Shown here: positions 29,977-38,859 of the stretch, piece after piece
Position numbering within the stretch: position 1 is the stretch's first letter
Layout: each line of letters starts with the position of its first letter
Assembly: GCF_000425285.1 (NCBI RefSeq)
Contig: NZ_AUDD01000001.1
Coordinates: 62,001-126,000, forward strand
Reading direction: 5' to 3'
From: Acidipropionibacterium jensenii DSM 20535
GTDB lineage: Bacteria > Actinomycetota > Actinomycetes > Propionibacteriales > Propionibacteriaceae
Length of the DNA: 64,000 bases
Made by a program: the position numbers and the translations under genes
Notes under the pieces: model-generated
The model's database searches: none
What the model was told of the DNA's origin: nothing
Seen by the model: only the letters and a program-made list of their open reading frames with translations

Positions 29977-30807
29977 TCAGCGGGAGGTCCGGTCGCTGCC
30001 GGTCCGGGTGGTCGACGGCGCGAGGGAGCGTGCCATCAGGGAACTCCCCGAGCCGATCAGGGAGGACGACGTGAGGCTGGACCCCAGCAGGCTCGGGGAG
30101 GCCAGCGAGTCGGTGATGGCGCTGGAACCGGCGGGGCGGTCCGCGCCACGGGTTCCGGACGCGGGGACCCGGCCGGCTGCCGGACGACGCTCGCCGGGCC
30201 TCCTCGACGCCGGCAGGCCCAGGTCGTCGAAGCGGATGTCGGAGCCGGGCTGCATCCGCGATCGGGCGTCCGACAGGTCGATCTCGGAGCCGGGGGCCGG
30301 TGCCGGGGCGGCCGCCGGCTGGGAGGGTGCCGGCTGGGAGGCTCCGGCCGGGGCGTGGACCTGGGAGGTGCGGGCCCGGGCGCCGGGGAGCGTCCCACGC
30401 CTCTGCACCGTCGTGGGCTGCGACAACGCGGGGTCGACGCCCACCGATGCCACCTGCTGGACGAGCTGTTCGAGGATGCTCTGCTTGGTCTGACTGCCTC
30501 GATCGCCGGAGGCCCGGTCGGACCGGGGCTGCTGGACGGACTGATCACTGGTGAAGGGCTGGTACCCCGCCTGTTGGTACTGGGAGAGCTGCGGGGCGGA
30601 GGACTGGCCCGGGGGAGTCGACCGCTGTGTCGATCTGCGACCTGCGGTCAGAGCGCTCACCACGCCGACCACGACGATCGCGCCGATGATGATCGGGATG
30701 ATGACCGCCGCCGATGGTCTGGCCATGACCATGAAGACGGCCACGCAGAAGACGAGGGAGGTCGTCAACTGTCGGGATCTCGAGGTGTTCGGTCTTTTTC
30801 CCGCCAT
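29977..30807 (-). CDS. Hypothetical membrane-anchored Pro/Ser-rich protein
   Basis: A 276-residue protein: two predicted membrane helices near the N-terminus (LTTSLVFCVAVFMVMA and AVIIPIIIGAIVVVGVVSAL), then a long disordered Gln/Ser/Ala/Pro-rich region ending in LLGSSLTSSSLIGSGSSLM. Not recognised; probably an envelope protein. It is 51 bases upstream of fumC on the same strand and could be cotranscribed with it. Confidence 0.6.
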   Translation of the reverse strand: MAGKRPNTSRSRQLTTSLVFCVAVFMVMARPSAAVIIPIIIGAIVVVGVVSALTAGRRSTQRSTPPGQSSAPQLSQYQQAGYQPFTSDQSVQQPRSDRASGDRGSQTKQSILEQLVQQVASVGVDPALSQPTTVQRRGTLPGARARTSQVHAPAGASQPAPSQPAAAPAPAPGSEIDLSDARSRMQPGSDIRFDDLGLPASRRPGERRPAAGRVPASGTRGADRPAGSSAITDSLASPSLLGSSLTSSSLIGSGSSLMARSLAPSTTRTGSDRTSR

Positions 30808-30818
30808 GGCCCGAGTCT

Positions 30819-30845
30819 ACGGGTCCTCGTCCCCCTCGGACCCGT
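30819..30845 (-). terminator. Possible terminator of the ClC gene region
   Basis: ACGGGTCC (30819-30826) pairs with GGACCCGT (30838-30845) just beyond the hypothetical membrane gene start. Weak, no T run. Confidence 0.35.
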
Positions 30846-30886
30846 CCTGTCAGCCCAGCGTCCCTCCTGTCAGCTCAGCGCCCGGG

Positions 30887-32170
30887 TCAGCTGCTCGGCG
30901 GGGTCCCCAGCCGTCCGGTCCGCCGGTGCGCCCACCCCCGAATGACCGCCAGACGGAGGAACCAGGTGAGGCCGACCCCGATCAGCGCGGAGGCGGTCAC
31001 CGCCGGAGGGGCCTTGACCAGCTCCAGGGCGAAGGCGGCGGCGAACAGCGGCGCCCGTTGGGTGACGGCCAGCAGACAGGCCGCTCCGACCACCGCGAGC
31101 ACCGTGATCTCCGAGGCGCTGCGGTGACCCGAGGCCATCGCGACCGCCGCACCCAGGCAGGCTCCGACCGCCAGGGCCGGGGTGAGCAGACCGCCGCTGG
31201 CCCCCAGCCGCAGCGCCAGGTGGGTGGCGAGCCACTTGGCCGCCGCCATCAACAGCACCCCGCCGATCAGGGCGCCGCCCACCAGGGCCGGCGGGGTGAG
31301 CACCGCCTGGACGACGATCTGGCCGTTGCCCGGCACCTGGGGGACCACCAGGGCGATCGCGGTGACCAGGGCCGATCCCAGCGGAACCGCCCACCAGACC
31401 CGGCTCGCGGCGGGGGCGTGGTCCTTGGCGAGGTCATTGGTCCAGCCGAAGGCTGCCCCCACCACGAGGCAGAGCACCGCGACCACCGCCAGCCACCACA
31501 CCGGCGGCATCCTCAGCGACACCCCGGGAAGCCGGTAGATCGGATGGTTGTGGTTGAACAGCCAGGCGGTGACGGTCGCCAGACCCGAGACGACAGCGGC
31601 CGCCAACACCTCCAGCCAGCCCCGCCGGGTGCGCAGATCGGACTTGAGAATGAGCTCCAGGGCGTAGCAGGCACCGGCCACCGGGACGTTGTAGACCGCC
31701 GACAGACCGGCCGCCGAGGCGACGGCGATGACGGTCCGTCGTCCCTCCGGGCCAAGCCTGAACCGGTTCGAGACGGTCTGTCCGAGGAAACCGGCGATCT
31801 GGCGGGGTGCCGTCTCGCGTCCCAGCGAGGTGCCCGAGCCCACCGCGATGAGCTGGGCGACGGCGTCTGTCACGGTGTCGGGGGCGAGTCTGCCGGGGGA
31901 GTCCACCCGCACCGCCTGGTTCACCGAGGTGATCGGGCCGCGCCGTCTCAGCCGCCACCAGATCAGGCCTGCCAGCGCGCCCCCGATGACAGGCACGGTG
32001 ATCCGACGCCAGAGCGGGACGGTGCTCACCCCGGTGGGGTCGACGAAGTAGTGGTGACCCATCGCGAGGGTCTCGATCCCGACGTTGAGCAGGCTCAGCA
32101 GGCCCCCCGCCGCGCCGGCCGTCAGGCCTGCGAGGAGGACGGCAAGAACGATGCGCAGGCCACGGGACAC
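30887..32170 (-). CDS. ClC-family chloride channel/transporter
   Basis: A 427-residue protein with about ten membrane segments. The selectivity loop resembles the GxGxxxGREGP motif as GSGTSLGRETAP, with Thr-Ala in place of Gly, and the second conserved loop GGLLTPALAVGACLG fits GxFxP-type with Leu for Phe. Family members carry Cl-/H+ exchange or channel currents; the altered filter makes the ion uncertain. I place the start at GTG 32170 because the hydrophobic LRIVLAVLLAGLTAGAAGG begins there, divergent from the lipoprotein gene. Confidence 0.85.
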   Translation of the reverse strand: MSRGLRIVLAVLLAGLTAGAAGGLLSLLNVGIETLAMGHHYFVDPTGVSTVPLWRRITVPVIGGALAGLIWWRLRRRGPITSVNQAVRVDSPGRLAPDTVTDAVAQLIAVGSGTSLGRETAPRQIAGFLGQTVSNRFRLGPEGRRTVIAVASAAGLSAVYNVPVAGACYALELILKSDLRTRRGWLEVLAAAVVSGLATVTAWLFNHNHPIYRLPGVSLRMPPVWWLAVVAVLCLVVGAAFGWTNDLAKDHAPAASRVWWAVPLGSALVTAIALVVPQVPGNGQIVVQAVLTPPALVGGALIGGVLLMAAAKWLATHLALRLGASGGLLTPALAVGACLGAAVAMASGHRSASEITVLAVVGAACLLAVTQRAPLFAAAFALELVKAPPAVTASALIGVGLTWFLRLAVIRGWAHRRTGRLGTPPSS

Positions 32171-32265
32171 GTCTGGAACCGTACCGTTCGCGCCCGGGTC
32201 CCCGACATCCCCTCCCCTGTGATCGATCGTGCGCGGGATGCGGTGAGGGGGCACACTGGAGGACG

Positions 32266-33009
32266 ATGGCCGGCAACGAGCCAGAACGGCACCAGGGGGT
32301 GTTCGACGGTCGGATCGGGGAGCATGGAGTGAGCCTGCGCAGGCGTGGATCGCGGTGGCGACCACTGGCGGTGGCGATGGCGGCGCTGCTGGCGCTGGCC
32401 ACCGTCGGCTGCGGCACCTCCGCCGTCCAGACGCCGGTGGCGGCCACCCCCTCGCCCACCGTCTCCCACGACGGACCCTGGGTCGACGCCGACTGGGCGC
32501 TCCCGGTGACCAGCGCCGGCACCCGGCTCGGTGAGGTCTCCGACAAGCGGATCCGGATCACCGTCTACCAGGTCGCCACGGCCCCCTCGCCGCACAACTC
32601 GGTGATGGTCGACCCGGCCGACGGCAGGCCGGTGATCGCCAAGGGCGACCGGATCGTGCTGCTGCGCTATGTCGTCACCAATATCTCCAGCGACCCGATC
32701 AGCCTGGGTATCGGGACGGTGAGCATCACCACCCGGTACCCCGACTGGCCGTGGGCCCAGGGTCTGATCGGGGTGCGCGCCCCGGCGCTGATGGCCCGCT
32801 ACAAGCTGTCCACCACACCGTTCAGCGAGGGGACCGCCCGGCCGCCCTATGTGCTGGCACCGGGGGCCTCCTTCATGGTGGGCCAGAACGCCCCCTACGA
32901 GCGGGCCGAGCTGCTGCAGATCAGTGCCGCGGTGGTGGTCAGCGACGACTCGGGCAGTGAGGACGCCAGCCTCAGCTGGACCCTCCAGGGCACCGTCCAC
33001 CTGCTCTGA
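32266..33009 (+). CDS. Lipoprotein with immunoglobulin-like domain
   Basis: A 247-residue exported protein. A hydrophobic segment AVAMAALLALATVGC with lipobox T-V-G-C ends near residue 49; the mature part contains beta-strand patterns (RIRITVYQVATAP, RIVLLRYVVTNISSDPISL) like telomeric-repeat-binding-factor-2/DUF4352-type Ig-like extracellular domains. A GTG at 32329 preceded by GGGGAG would give a more usual signal peptide and may be the true start. It precedes the Tad cluster by 146 bases. Confidence 0.7.
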   Translation: MAGNEPERHQGVFDGRIGEHGVSLRRRGSRWRPLAVAMAALLALATVGCGTSAVQTPVAATPSPTVSHDGPWVDADWALPVTSAGTRLGEVSDKRIRITVYQVATAPSPHNSVMVDPADGRPVIAKGDRIVLLRYVVTNISSDPISLGIGTVSITTRYPDWPWAQGLIGVRAPALMARYKLSTTPFSEGTARPPYVLAPGASFMVGQNAPYERAELLQISAAVVVSDDSGSEDASLSWTLQGTVHLL

Positions 33010-33046
33010 GCGGGAGTGATCCGACCCGGCAGGCCGCCCGCCGGCC

Positions 33047-33101
33047 TGTGGACAACCCCGCGAAAATGTGACGGGTTGGGCATTGCGCCGAGTTGTCCAC
33101 A
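33047..33101. promoter_or_regulatory. Inverted pair of DnaA-box-like motifs before the Tad cluster
   Basis: TGTGGACAA (33047-33055) and its inverted copy TTGTCCACA (33093-33101) lie 37 bases apart in the leader of the pilus operon. TTGTCCACA equals the actinobacterial DnaA box consensus. No dnaA or dnaN is in the window, so this is not oriC. Confidence 0.55.
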
Positions 33102-33155
33102 GATTCGGTGACGTCTCCTTGAGCTCCATGTGCGCGTCTGTCTACTTTTCTGGGC

Positions 33156-33920
33156 ATGTCGACCCGGACCGGACACCGCACCTCCGCACCGCGCGGAGGA
33201 GCTGGCGGACGCCCGGGAGGTGACGCCGGGCAGGCTCCCGCACCCGACCATCGTGGCGCGCCCCCTCGCGGCACGGCGCTGCCGAACCGTCGCTCCCCGA
33301 TGCTCATCGTCGCCGGGGTGCTGTGCGCCGTGCTCGGCGCCCTGGGCGGGGCCTTCGCCTGGACCCAGGCGAGCCAGTCCCAGTCGGTGCTGGTGATGAC
33401 CCGCGACGTCGCCCGCGGCGAGGAACTGCGCCACGGCGACATCGCGGTCGCCTCGATCTCGGTACCCGACCAGGTGGACACCCTGCCGGCCTCCCGTCTC
33501 GACAGCCTGATCGGACGGCGGGCGGTGGTGGATCTGCCCCGCGGCAGCCTGCCGGGCAGCCGCTCGGTCGGGGACCTGCCGGTCGCCGCCGGTCGCGCCC
33601 ACGTCGGTCTCAAACTGGCCGCCGGCCGGGTCCCTACCGAGCCGATGCCCGCCGGTACCCGGATCACCATCGTCGAGGTGACCGGCGATGCCACCTCCGC
33701 AGAGACCGGCAGCCCGTCGGGGCAGAGCAGTCCGGCCGCCGGCGGGCCGTCCACCGGGACGGTTCCCAGGACCATCGACGCGGTGGTCTCGAGGGCCCCG
33801 GTGCGCGCCGAGGACCGGTCCAGCTGGCTGCTGGACGTCGAGGTCCCTCAGGCCGATGCGGCGGTCATCGCCGATCTGGCGGCCCGCGACCGGGTCGCGG
33901 TGATCGTGAGGGGGAGCTGA
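33156..33920 (+). CDS. SAF-domain protein, RcpC/CpaB-like
   Basis: A 254-residue protein: 45 disordered residues, one membrane helix (MLIVAGVLCAVLGALGGAFA), then a SAF domain (VLVMTRDVARGEELRHGDI) and a second beta-rich part. This is the pattern of Flp pilus assembly CpaB/RcpC-like proteins. It opens the pilus operon; the stop overlaps tadZ (TGATG). Confidence 0.75.
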   Translation: MSTRTGHRTSAPRGGAGGRPGGDAGQAPAPDHRGAPPRGTALPNRRSPMLIVAGVLCAVLGALGGAFAWTQASQSQSVLVMTRDVARGEELRHGDIAVASISVPDQVDTLPASRLDSLIGRRAVVDLPRGSLPGSRSVGDLPVAAGRAHVGLKLAAGRVPTEPMPAGTRITIVEVTGDATSAETGSPSGQSSPAAGGPSTGTVPRTIDAVVSRAPVRAEDRSSWLLDVEVPQADAAVIADLAARDRVAVIVRGS

Positions 33921-34927
33921 TGGCCGTCCTGCTGCTCACCAGCGCCGCCGGGGCTCCCGGCGTCACCTCGACCGCTCTCGGGCTGGCCCTGTGGTGGCCC
34001 CGCGAGGTGGTCCTGGTCGACGCCGACCCGCATCCCTGCCATGCCGTGGAGGCCGGCTACCTCGGGGGGCGCGGTCGGGCGGGCGGCGGACTTCCGGAGC
34101 TGGCTCGGGTGCACCGGCAGGGCGGTGACCTCACCGCCGCCCTCTGGTCCCAGCTGATCGATCTTCCCCGACCCGAGGATCTCGCGCGCTCCTCCCGTCC
34201 TGCCTTCTCCCGCCCTGTGTCCTCCCGCACTGTCTCCTCCCGCACTGCCGGGACGGCGGCGGTGGAGCCGATCGGTGAAGGCGTCGACCGCGACGGTGAC
34301 GGGAACAGTGAGGCGGCCCGTGACGGGGGCGGGGAGCCGGCCCACCTCCTGCCGGGGTTCGGCCATCCCGCCCAGCCCTCCCTCTTCCAGGCGGTCTGGC
34401 CGGCTCTGTCGACCTCCCTGGTCGAACTGGACCAGGCCGGGGTCGACGTCATCGTCGATCTGGGACGGGCGCCATCGGGTGCCGGCGGGGCCGCAGGTAT
34501 CGGCCTGCCGGGCGACCTGGTGGCCCGCTCCGGCCTGCTGGCGCTCGTCGTGCGGGCCGGATTGCGCTCCCTGGCCGGGTTGAGTCTGCACCGCGACCGG
34601 ATCGATGCCCTGGTCGCTGGCACCACCGCCACCGTCGGGCTGGTACTGATCGGCGCCGGACACCCCTACTCCGCCCACGAGATCCGCCGCCAGTTCGGGC
34701 TGCCCGTGCTCGCCGAGGTCGCGGAGGACCCGCGGGCCGCGGCGGTGCTCTCAGACGGCGTCGGCATCACCTCCGGATCGCTGCCGCGCGGCTGGGGCCG
34801 GGGCCGCTACGTCTCCTCGCTGCGCCACGGGGCATCGGTCCTGCACCGGCAGATGGCCAGGCACGCAGGTCTCGTCGATCCCGAGCTCCTCGAGGAGCCC
34901 GGGGCCGGCGCCGAGGAGGCGACATGA
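33920..34927 (+). CDS. tadZ: TadZ/CpaE-like protein with degenerate P-loop
   Basis: A 335-residue MinD/ParA-fold protein that localises the Tad machinery. The N-terminal strand SAAGAPGVTSTALGLAL is the deviant Walker A, but the position of the catalytic Lys (GxxGKS) is Val, suggesting that it cannot hydrolyse ATP normally. VVLVDADP supplies the second-loop Asp. An arginine/serine-rich insert (about 95-110) is unusual. ATGA overlap with tadA. Confidence 0.75.
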   Translation: MAVLLLTSAAGAPGVTSTALGLALWWPREVVLVDADPHPCHAVEAGYLGGRGRAGGGLPELARVHRQGGDLTAALWSQLIDLPRPEDLARSSRPAFSRPVSSRTVSSRTAGTAAVEPIGEGVDRDGDGNSEAARDGGGEPAHLLPGFGHPAQPSLFQAVWPALSTSLVELDQAGVDVIVDLGRAPSGAGGAAGIGLPGDLVARSGLLALVVRAGLRSLAGLSLHRDRIDALVAGTTATVGLVLIGAGHPYSAHEIRRQFGLPVLAEVAEDPRAAAVLSDGVGITSGSLPRGWGRGRYVSSLRHGASVLHRQMARHAGLVDPELLEEPGAGAEEAT

Positions 34928-36624
34928 CCCTGCCACGGCGTCTGGCCGACCTTCCCGCGCGCGACCCTCGGCCCGAGCCCGACGACCGGGGCGAGCAGGG
35001 CCTGGCGGCGGCCCTCGGGCGGATGGCGATCGGGACCCCGGAGGCCGCCCGGACCACCCTCCCGCACGACCCTCTCTCCCCTCTCCCCGACCCTCTCCCC
35101 GGCGACTCTCTCTCGACACGGCGTTCATCGACCGATGGGGAGGATCGCGGGGCCCGGCGCCTCAGCCTCTCCGACGTCTCCACTCTTCCGGTGACCTCCG
35201 GGACGCCGGGCTGGACCCGTCGGCGTCCCGCCCTCACCGGCACTGCCGCGGGCGGAGACGACGGGGTGGACTGGGGGCTGGTGGTGCGGCTGCGCCGCGA
35301 GGCCAGCGAACGGATCAGCCGGGAGCGCGCCGATCACCGCGAACGGTTCGGGACCGATCTGGAGGCCGAGGACCTGAGGCTGCTCGGGGACGCTGTCATC
35401 CGGCAGGTGGTCCATGATCACGCCGAGCGCCTCACCACCACCGGCGAGGCCCTGTGGTCCCTGGAGATCGAGATGCGCCACGTCCGGGTCGTGGCCGACG
35501 CGATCTTCGGCTACGGCAGGCTGCAGCCCCTGTTCGAGATCCCCGACGCCGAGAACATCGAGATCAACGGTTGCGACCGGGTGCTCGTGCAGTTCCCGGA
35601 CGGTCACCGGGAGACTCAGCCCCCGGTCGCCGACTCTGACCAGGAGCTGGTCGAGGCGATCCGCTTCCTGGGGGAGTCCGCCAGCCCCCCGCGGCCCTTC
35701 GACGACGCCCACCCGACCATCACCGTGGCCCTGGGCGACCGCTACCGGCTCCACGCGATCGGCTTCGGGCTGGCCCACCGGCCCTCGATCGTGATCCGCC
35801 ACCACACCCTCACCGAGATCACCCTCGACGACCTGGCCGCCGGCGGGATGATGCCCCACCAGGTCGCCGTGCTGCTGAGGGCGGCGGTGCGGGCCCGCCG
35901 CTCGATCGTGATTTCTGGTGATCAAGGTGCCGGGAAGACCACCCTGCTGAGGGCCCTGGTCGATGCGATTCCGCCCACCGAGCGGTTCGGCACCCTGGAG
36001 ACCGACTATGAGCTGCTCACCCATCTGCACGCCGAGCAGCGCAACATGATCGCCCTGCAGGCCACCGTGGGTCTGGGTGAGCAGGTCGACGGCCGGGCGC
36101 TGGGGGAGTACACGGTGGCCGACCTGGTGCCCGAGGCACTGCGCCAGAACCTCTCCCGGCTGGTGATCGGGGAGGTGCGGGGCAGCGAGGCCGGCGCCAT
36201 GTTCGAGGCGATGCAGACCGGAGCCGGGACGTTGTCCACAACCCACTCCCACTCGGCCTCCTCGACGATGGACCGGCTGGCGGCCCGGGTCGCCCAGGGC
36301 GGAGTGCTCACCATGGAGGAGGCCTACCGCCAGATCGCCCACAACATCACCCTGCTGGTCCATGTCGTGCTGGTCGACGACACCTGGCGGCAGGGCACCC
36401 GCAGACGCTTCATCTCGGAGATCCGACAGCTCACCGGGGCCGTCGAGGAGGGCCGCCCGATCACCCATCTCACCTACTCAGCGCCCGGTCTGCGGGGTTC
36501 CCGGGGGAGTCCGGGAGGGATCGGCGGGACGGCCGGGGTCGGCTCTGCGGCGGTCTTCCACCCCGATCCGGAGCTGCTGGCCGAGCTGGCCGTCGTGGAG
36601 CCGGAGATCGGGGGATGGGCATGA
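34924..36624 (+). CDS. tadA: Tad/CpaF-type secretion ATPase
   Basis: A 566-residue traffic ATPase of the type II/IV family. A 110-residue disordered N-terminus precedes the conserved N-domain (IFGYGRLQPLF) and the ATPase core with Walker A GDQGAGKTT, Walker B LVIGEVRGSE and the His-box TLSTTHSHSAS. It powers polymerisation of the Flp pilin. TadB follows with an ATGA overlap. A DnaA-box-like TTGTCCACA lies inside at 36232-36240. Confidence 0.93.
   Translation: MTLPRRLADLPARDPRPEPDDRGEQGLAAALGRMAIGTPEAARTTLPHDPLSPLPDPLPGDSLSTRRSSTDGEDRGARRLSLSDVSTLPVTSGTPGWTRRRPALTGTAAGGDDGVDWGLVVRLRREASERISRERADHRERFGTDLEAEDLRLLGDAVIRQVVHDHAERLTTTGEALWSLEIEMRHVRVVADAIFGYGRLQPLFEIPDAENIEINGCDRVLVQFPDGHRETQPPVADSDQELVEAIRFLGESASPPRPFDDAHPTITVALGDRYRLHAIGFGLAHRPSIVIRHHTLTEITLDDLAAGGMMPHQVAVLLRAAVRARRSIVISGDQGAGKTTLLRALVDAIPPTERFGTLETDYELLTHLHAEQRNMIALQATVGLGEQVDGRALGEYTVADLVPEALRQNLSRLVIGEVRGSEAGAMFEAMQTGAGTLSTTHSHSASSTMDRLAARVAQGGVLTMEEAYRQIAHNITLLVHVVLVDDTWRQGTRRRFISEIRQLTGAVEEGRPITHLTYSAPGLRGSRGSPGGIGGTAGVGSAAVFHPDPELLAELAVVEPEIGGWA
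36232..36240. promoter_or_regulatory. DnaA-box-like motif inside tadA
   Basis: TTGTCCACA, exact actinobacterial DnaA box, within the codons for L-S-T-T of the His-box. One of several in this operon. Confidence 0.35.
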
Positions 36625-37565
36625 ACGCATTCGGCGCCGCCCTGCTGGCGGCCATGATCACCGGTGGAATGGCGATGGTGCTGATCGGCGCGATCCCCCG
36701 ACCGAGAAAGTTATCCACAGGGGTGTCCACAGGCTTGTGGACACGGGTGGACAAGAGCTGGCGAACGGCCCCACGGGCCGCTCGGATCCGGTGGATCACC
36801 GGTGTCGCCGGTGGGGTCGTCTGCTATCTGATCACGGGGTGGCCGATCGGTCTGATCCTGGTTCCGGCGATGCTGATCGGGCTTCCCCCGCTGCTCGCCG
36901 ATCCCCCCGAGACCGAACTGGAGAAGCTGCGCGGCCTGGAGCGCTGGGTACGTCTGGTGGCCGGCTCGGCGACCACCGGGAAGTCGGTGGTCGACGCCAT
37001 CCGTGCCACCCGCGGCCAGGCCCCCGAGGTGCTCGCCGAACCGCTGGCGGCCCTGGTGAGCCGGCTGGACTCCCGGTGGGGTCCCAGATCCGCCCTCCAG
37101 CGGTTCGCCGACGACCTGGACTCCGCCGACGCCGATCAGGTGGTCGCCGCGGTGGTGATCGCCGCCGAACGGGGTGGCACCGGCGCATCGGCCACCCTCG
37201 GCGCCCTGGCCGGCTCCCTGCAGGAGCGCGCCCGGGCGATGCGCGAGATCGCCACCGAGCGGGCCAAGCCGCGGATCGTGGTGCGCCAGGTCACCGCGGT
37301 GATCGGCGTGGTGCTCGGTGCCGCGATCATCGTCGGCCGCGACTTCTTCGCCCCCTACTCCTCCCTGCTCGGACAGCTGCTGCTGTGCATCTACACCGCC
37401 GCCTACGCCGGGGCCCTGGTGGTGCTGGCCAGGCGCTCCCGGCCGCGGCACCGGGAGCGGATCCTGGTCCGGGCCGCCGTCGGGCCCGCTCCGCGGTCGC
37501 TGGGCGGACGCGGTTCCGGTCCGCGCGGCGGCCCGGGGCACACCGAGGAGGTCGGCGATGCCTGA
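36621..37565 (+). CDS. tadB: Tad inner-membrane platform protein TadB
   Basis: A 314-residue type II secretion F-family protein with an N-terminal membrane helix, a cytoplasmic domain (about 85-240) containing WVRLVAGSATTGKSVVDAIR and VVAAVVIAAERGGTG, and C-terminal helices. With TadC it forms the platform. ATG 36621 overlaps tadA by four bases; an ATG at 36615 is the alternative. Codon 31 is TTA, rare in this GC-rich genome, and lies in a DnaA-box-like TTATCCACA. Confidence 0.88.
   Translation: MNAFGAALLAAMITGGMAMVLIGAIPRPRKLSTGVSTGLWTRVDKSWRTAPRAARIRWITGVAGGVVCYLITGWPIGLILVPAMLIGLPPLLADPPETELEKLRGLERWVRLVAGSATTGKSVVDAIRATRGQAPEVLAEPLAALVSRLDSRWGPRSALQRFADDLDSADADQVVAAVVIAAERGGTGASATLGALAGSLQERARAMREIATERAKPRIVVRQVTAVIGVVLGAAIIVGRDFFAPYSSLLGQLLLCIYTAAYAGALVVLARRSRPRHRERILVRAAVGPAPRSLGGRGSGPRGGPGHTEEVGDA
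36711..36743. promoter_or_regulatory. Cluster of DnaA-box-like motifs inside tadB
   Basis: TTATCCACA (36711-36719) is followed by TGTCCACA (36724-36731) and its inverted copy TGTGGACA (36736-36743). The region encodes L-S-T-G-V-S-T-G-L-W-T. Confidence 0.4.
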
Positions 37566-38520
37566 TCCCACCGCCCCGGCGCCGCCCCTGTCGACCGCTG
37601 CCATGCTCGCCGCACTGCTGGCGATGCCCTCCCTGATGCTCGCCCTGGTCGCCGGTTCCGCCCTGGCCTGCGCACCGTTGCTCATCTGGGCGGGACGCCG
37701 GCCCGCCCCGGTGCGGCTGTCGGAGGGCCTGGCGCACCTGTCCGGCGACGACCGCACCGAACCGGTGGTCGAGCTGCCTGCCGACGCCGGACGCCTGGAC
37801 CGGTTCGGTGCCTGGCTGGCCACCCGCCGGATCGGCGCGGTCCCGGAGCGCACCAGACGGGTGCTGTCCCTGCAGGGCCGGTCGGTCGGTGACCTGCTGG
37901 TGGAGAAGTCGGTCTGGGTGCTGGGCGGGCTGATGGTGCCGCTGATCGCCCAGATGTCGGCCCAGCTGATGGGCATGGCCCTCCCGGTGACGCCGGTCCT
38001 GCTGAGTCTGGTGCTGGGGGTGGGCGGGTGGTTCCTTCCCGATCTGAGACTGCGGTCGGAGCAGAAGGCGGTCCATCAGGACGCCGCCGAGGCGGTGCTC
38101 ACCTTCGTCGACCTCGTCACCCTCTCCCGGCTGGCCAACCAGTCGGCCTCCCGGGCGGTGCTGGAGGCCTCGCAGATCAGTGACCACCCGGTGATGGTGC
38201 GGATCCGCACCAGCCTGGAGCGCTCACGGCTGGAGCAGCAGGCGCCCTGGGCCGGTCTGCAACGGCTCTCCAGGGAGCTTGACCTGCCGGGACTCGGCGA
38301 TCTCGTCGAGGTGCTCACCCTCGACGACCAGGGCGCCTCCCTGGTGGCCACCCTCAGAGCACGGGCCGCCGAGATGCGAGACGCCCATCTCACCCAGGAG
38401 AAGCTTGCCGCCCATCAGGTCTCCGAGTCGATGACCGTGTGGATGGTCGTCCCGGTGCTGGTCCTCGGCCTGGTGCTGCTCACCCCGCCCCTGCTGAGTC
38501 TGTCGGGAGTGGCGCCATGA
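37558..38520 (+). CDS. tadC: Tad inner-membrane platform protein TadC
   Basis: A 320-residue F-family protein. N-terminal helices (MLAALLAMPSLMLALVAG) and a cytoplasmic domain with VLTFVDLVTLSRLANQSASR and LDDQGASLVATLRARAAEM are typical of TadC. Overlaps tadB by 8 bases. It partners TadB. Confidence 0.85.
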   Translation: MPDPTAPAPPLSTAAMLAALLAMPSLMLALVAGSALACAPLLIWAGRRPAPVRLSEGLAHLSGDDRTEPVVELPADAGRLDRFGAWLATRRIGAVPERTRRVLSLQGRSVGDLLVEKSVWVLGGLMVPLIAQMSAQLMGMALPVTPVLLSLVLGVGGWFLPDLRLRSEQKAVHQDAAEAVLTFVDLVTLSRLANQSASRAVLEASQISDHPVMVRIRTSLERSRLEQQAPWAGLQRLSRELDLPGLGDLVEVLTLDDQGASLVATLRARAAEMRDAHLTQEKLAAHQVSESMTVWMVVPVLVLGLVLLTPPLLSLSGVAP

Positions 38521-38631
38521 TCACATCTCTTCTCCATCCCGACCCCACAAGGACGCTCACCCGTTCCCGCCCCCTGTCCGCCGCCCGATCCGTTTCCTCG
38601 ACCGCCCGTCACCACACCTCAGGAGCACATC

Positions 38632-38859
38632 ATGAGCAGTCCCCAGTCATCCCTTCCCCGACTCCGGTCCCAGCGGGCCCGCCTGATGGCGGTCCTGATG
38701 CCGATCCTCGCGGGCCTGTGGCCGGCCCCGAGACGCACCGGGGAGCGCGGCCTCAGCCAGTCCACCGAGAACGCCATCCTGCTGGTCGGAGCGGTCGCGG
38801 TGGCGACCATCGTCATCACCGCCGTCACCAGGTACGTCCAGTCCAATCTGCCCGGCTGA
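38632..38859 (+). CDS. Flp-type major pilin
   Basis: A 75-residue prepilin. A 40-residue basic leader ends at R-G, then LSQSTENAILLVGAVAVA... with the Glu typical of type IV pilins at mature position 5 or 6, and a hydrophobic helix. It should be cut by a TadV-type peptidase (not in the window) and polymerised. The leader is longer than the usual 10-25 residues. The stop overlaps the next frame by CTGA. Confidence 0.75.
   Translation: MSSPQSSLPRLRSQRARLMAVLMPILAGLWPAPRRTGERGLSQSTENAILLVGAVAVATIVITAVTRYVQSNLPG

Noticed and set aside
33047-36743. Chromosomal replication origin
   Set aside because: DnaA boxes are few and far apart and no dnaA, dnaN or AT-rich unwinding region is near.
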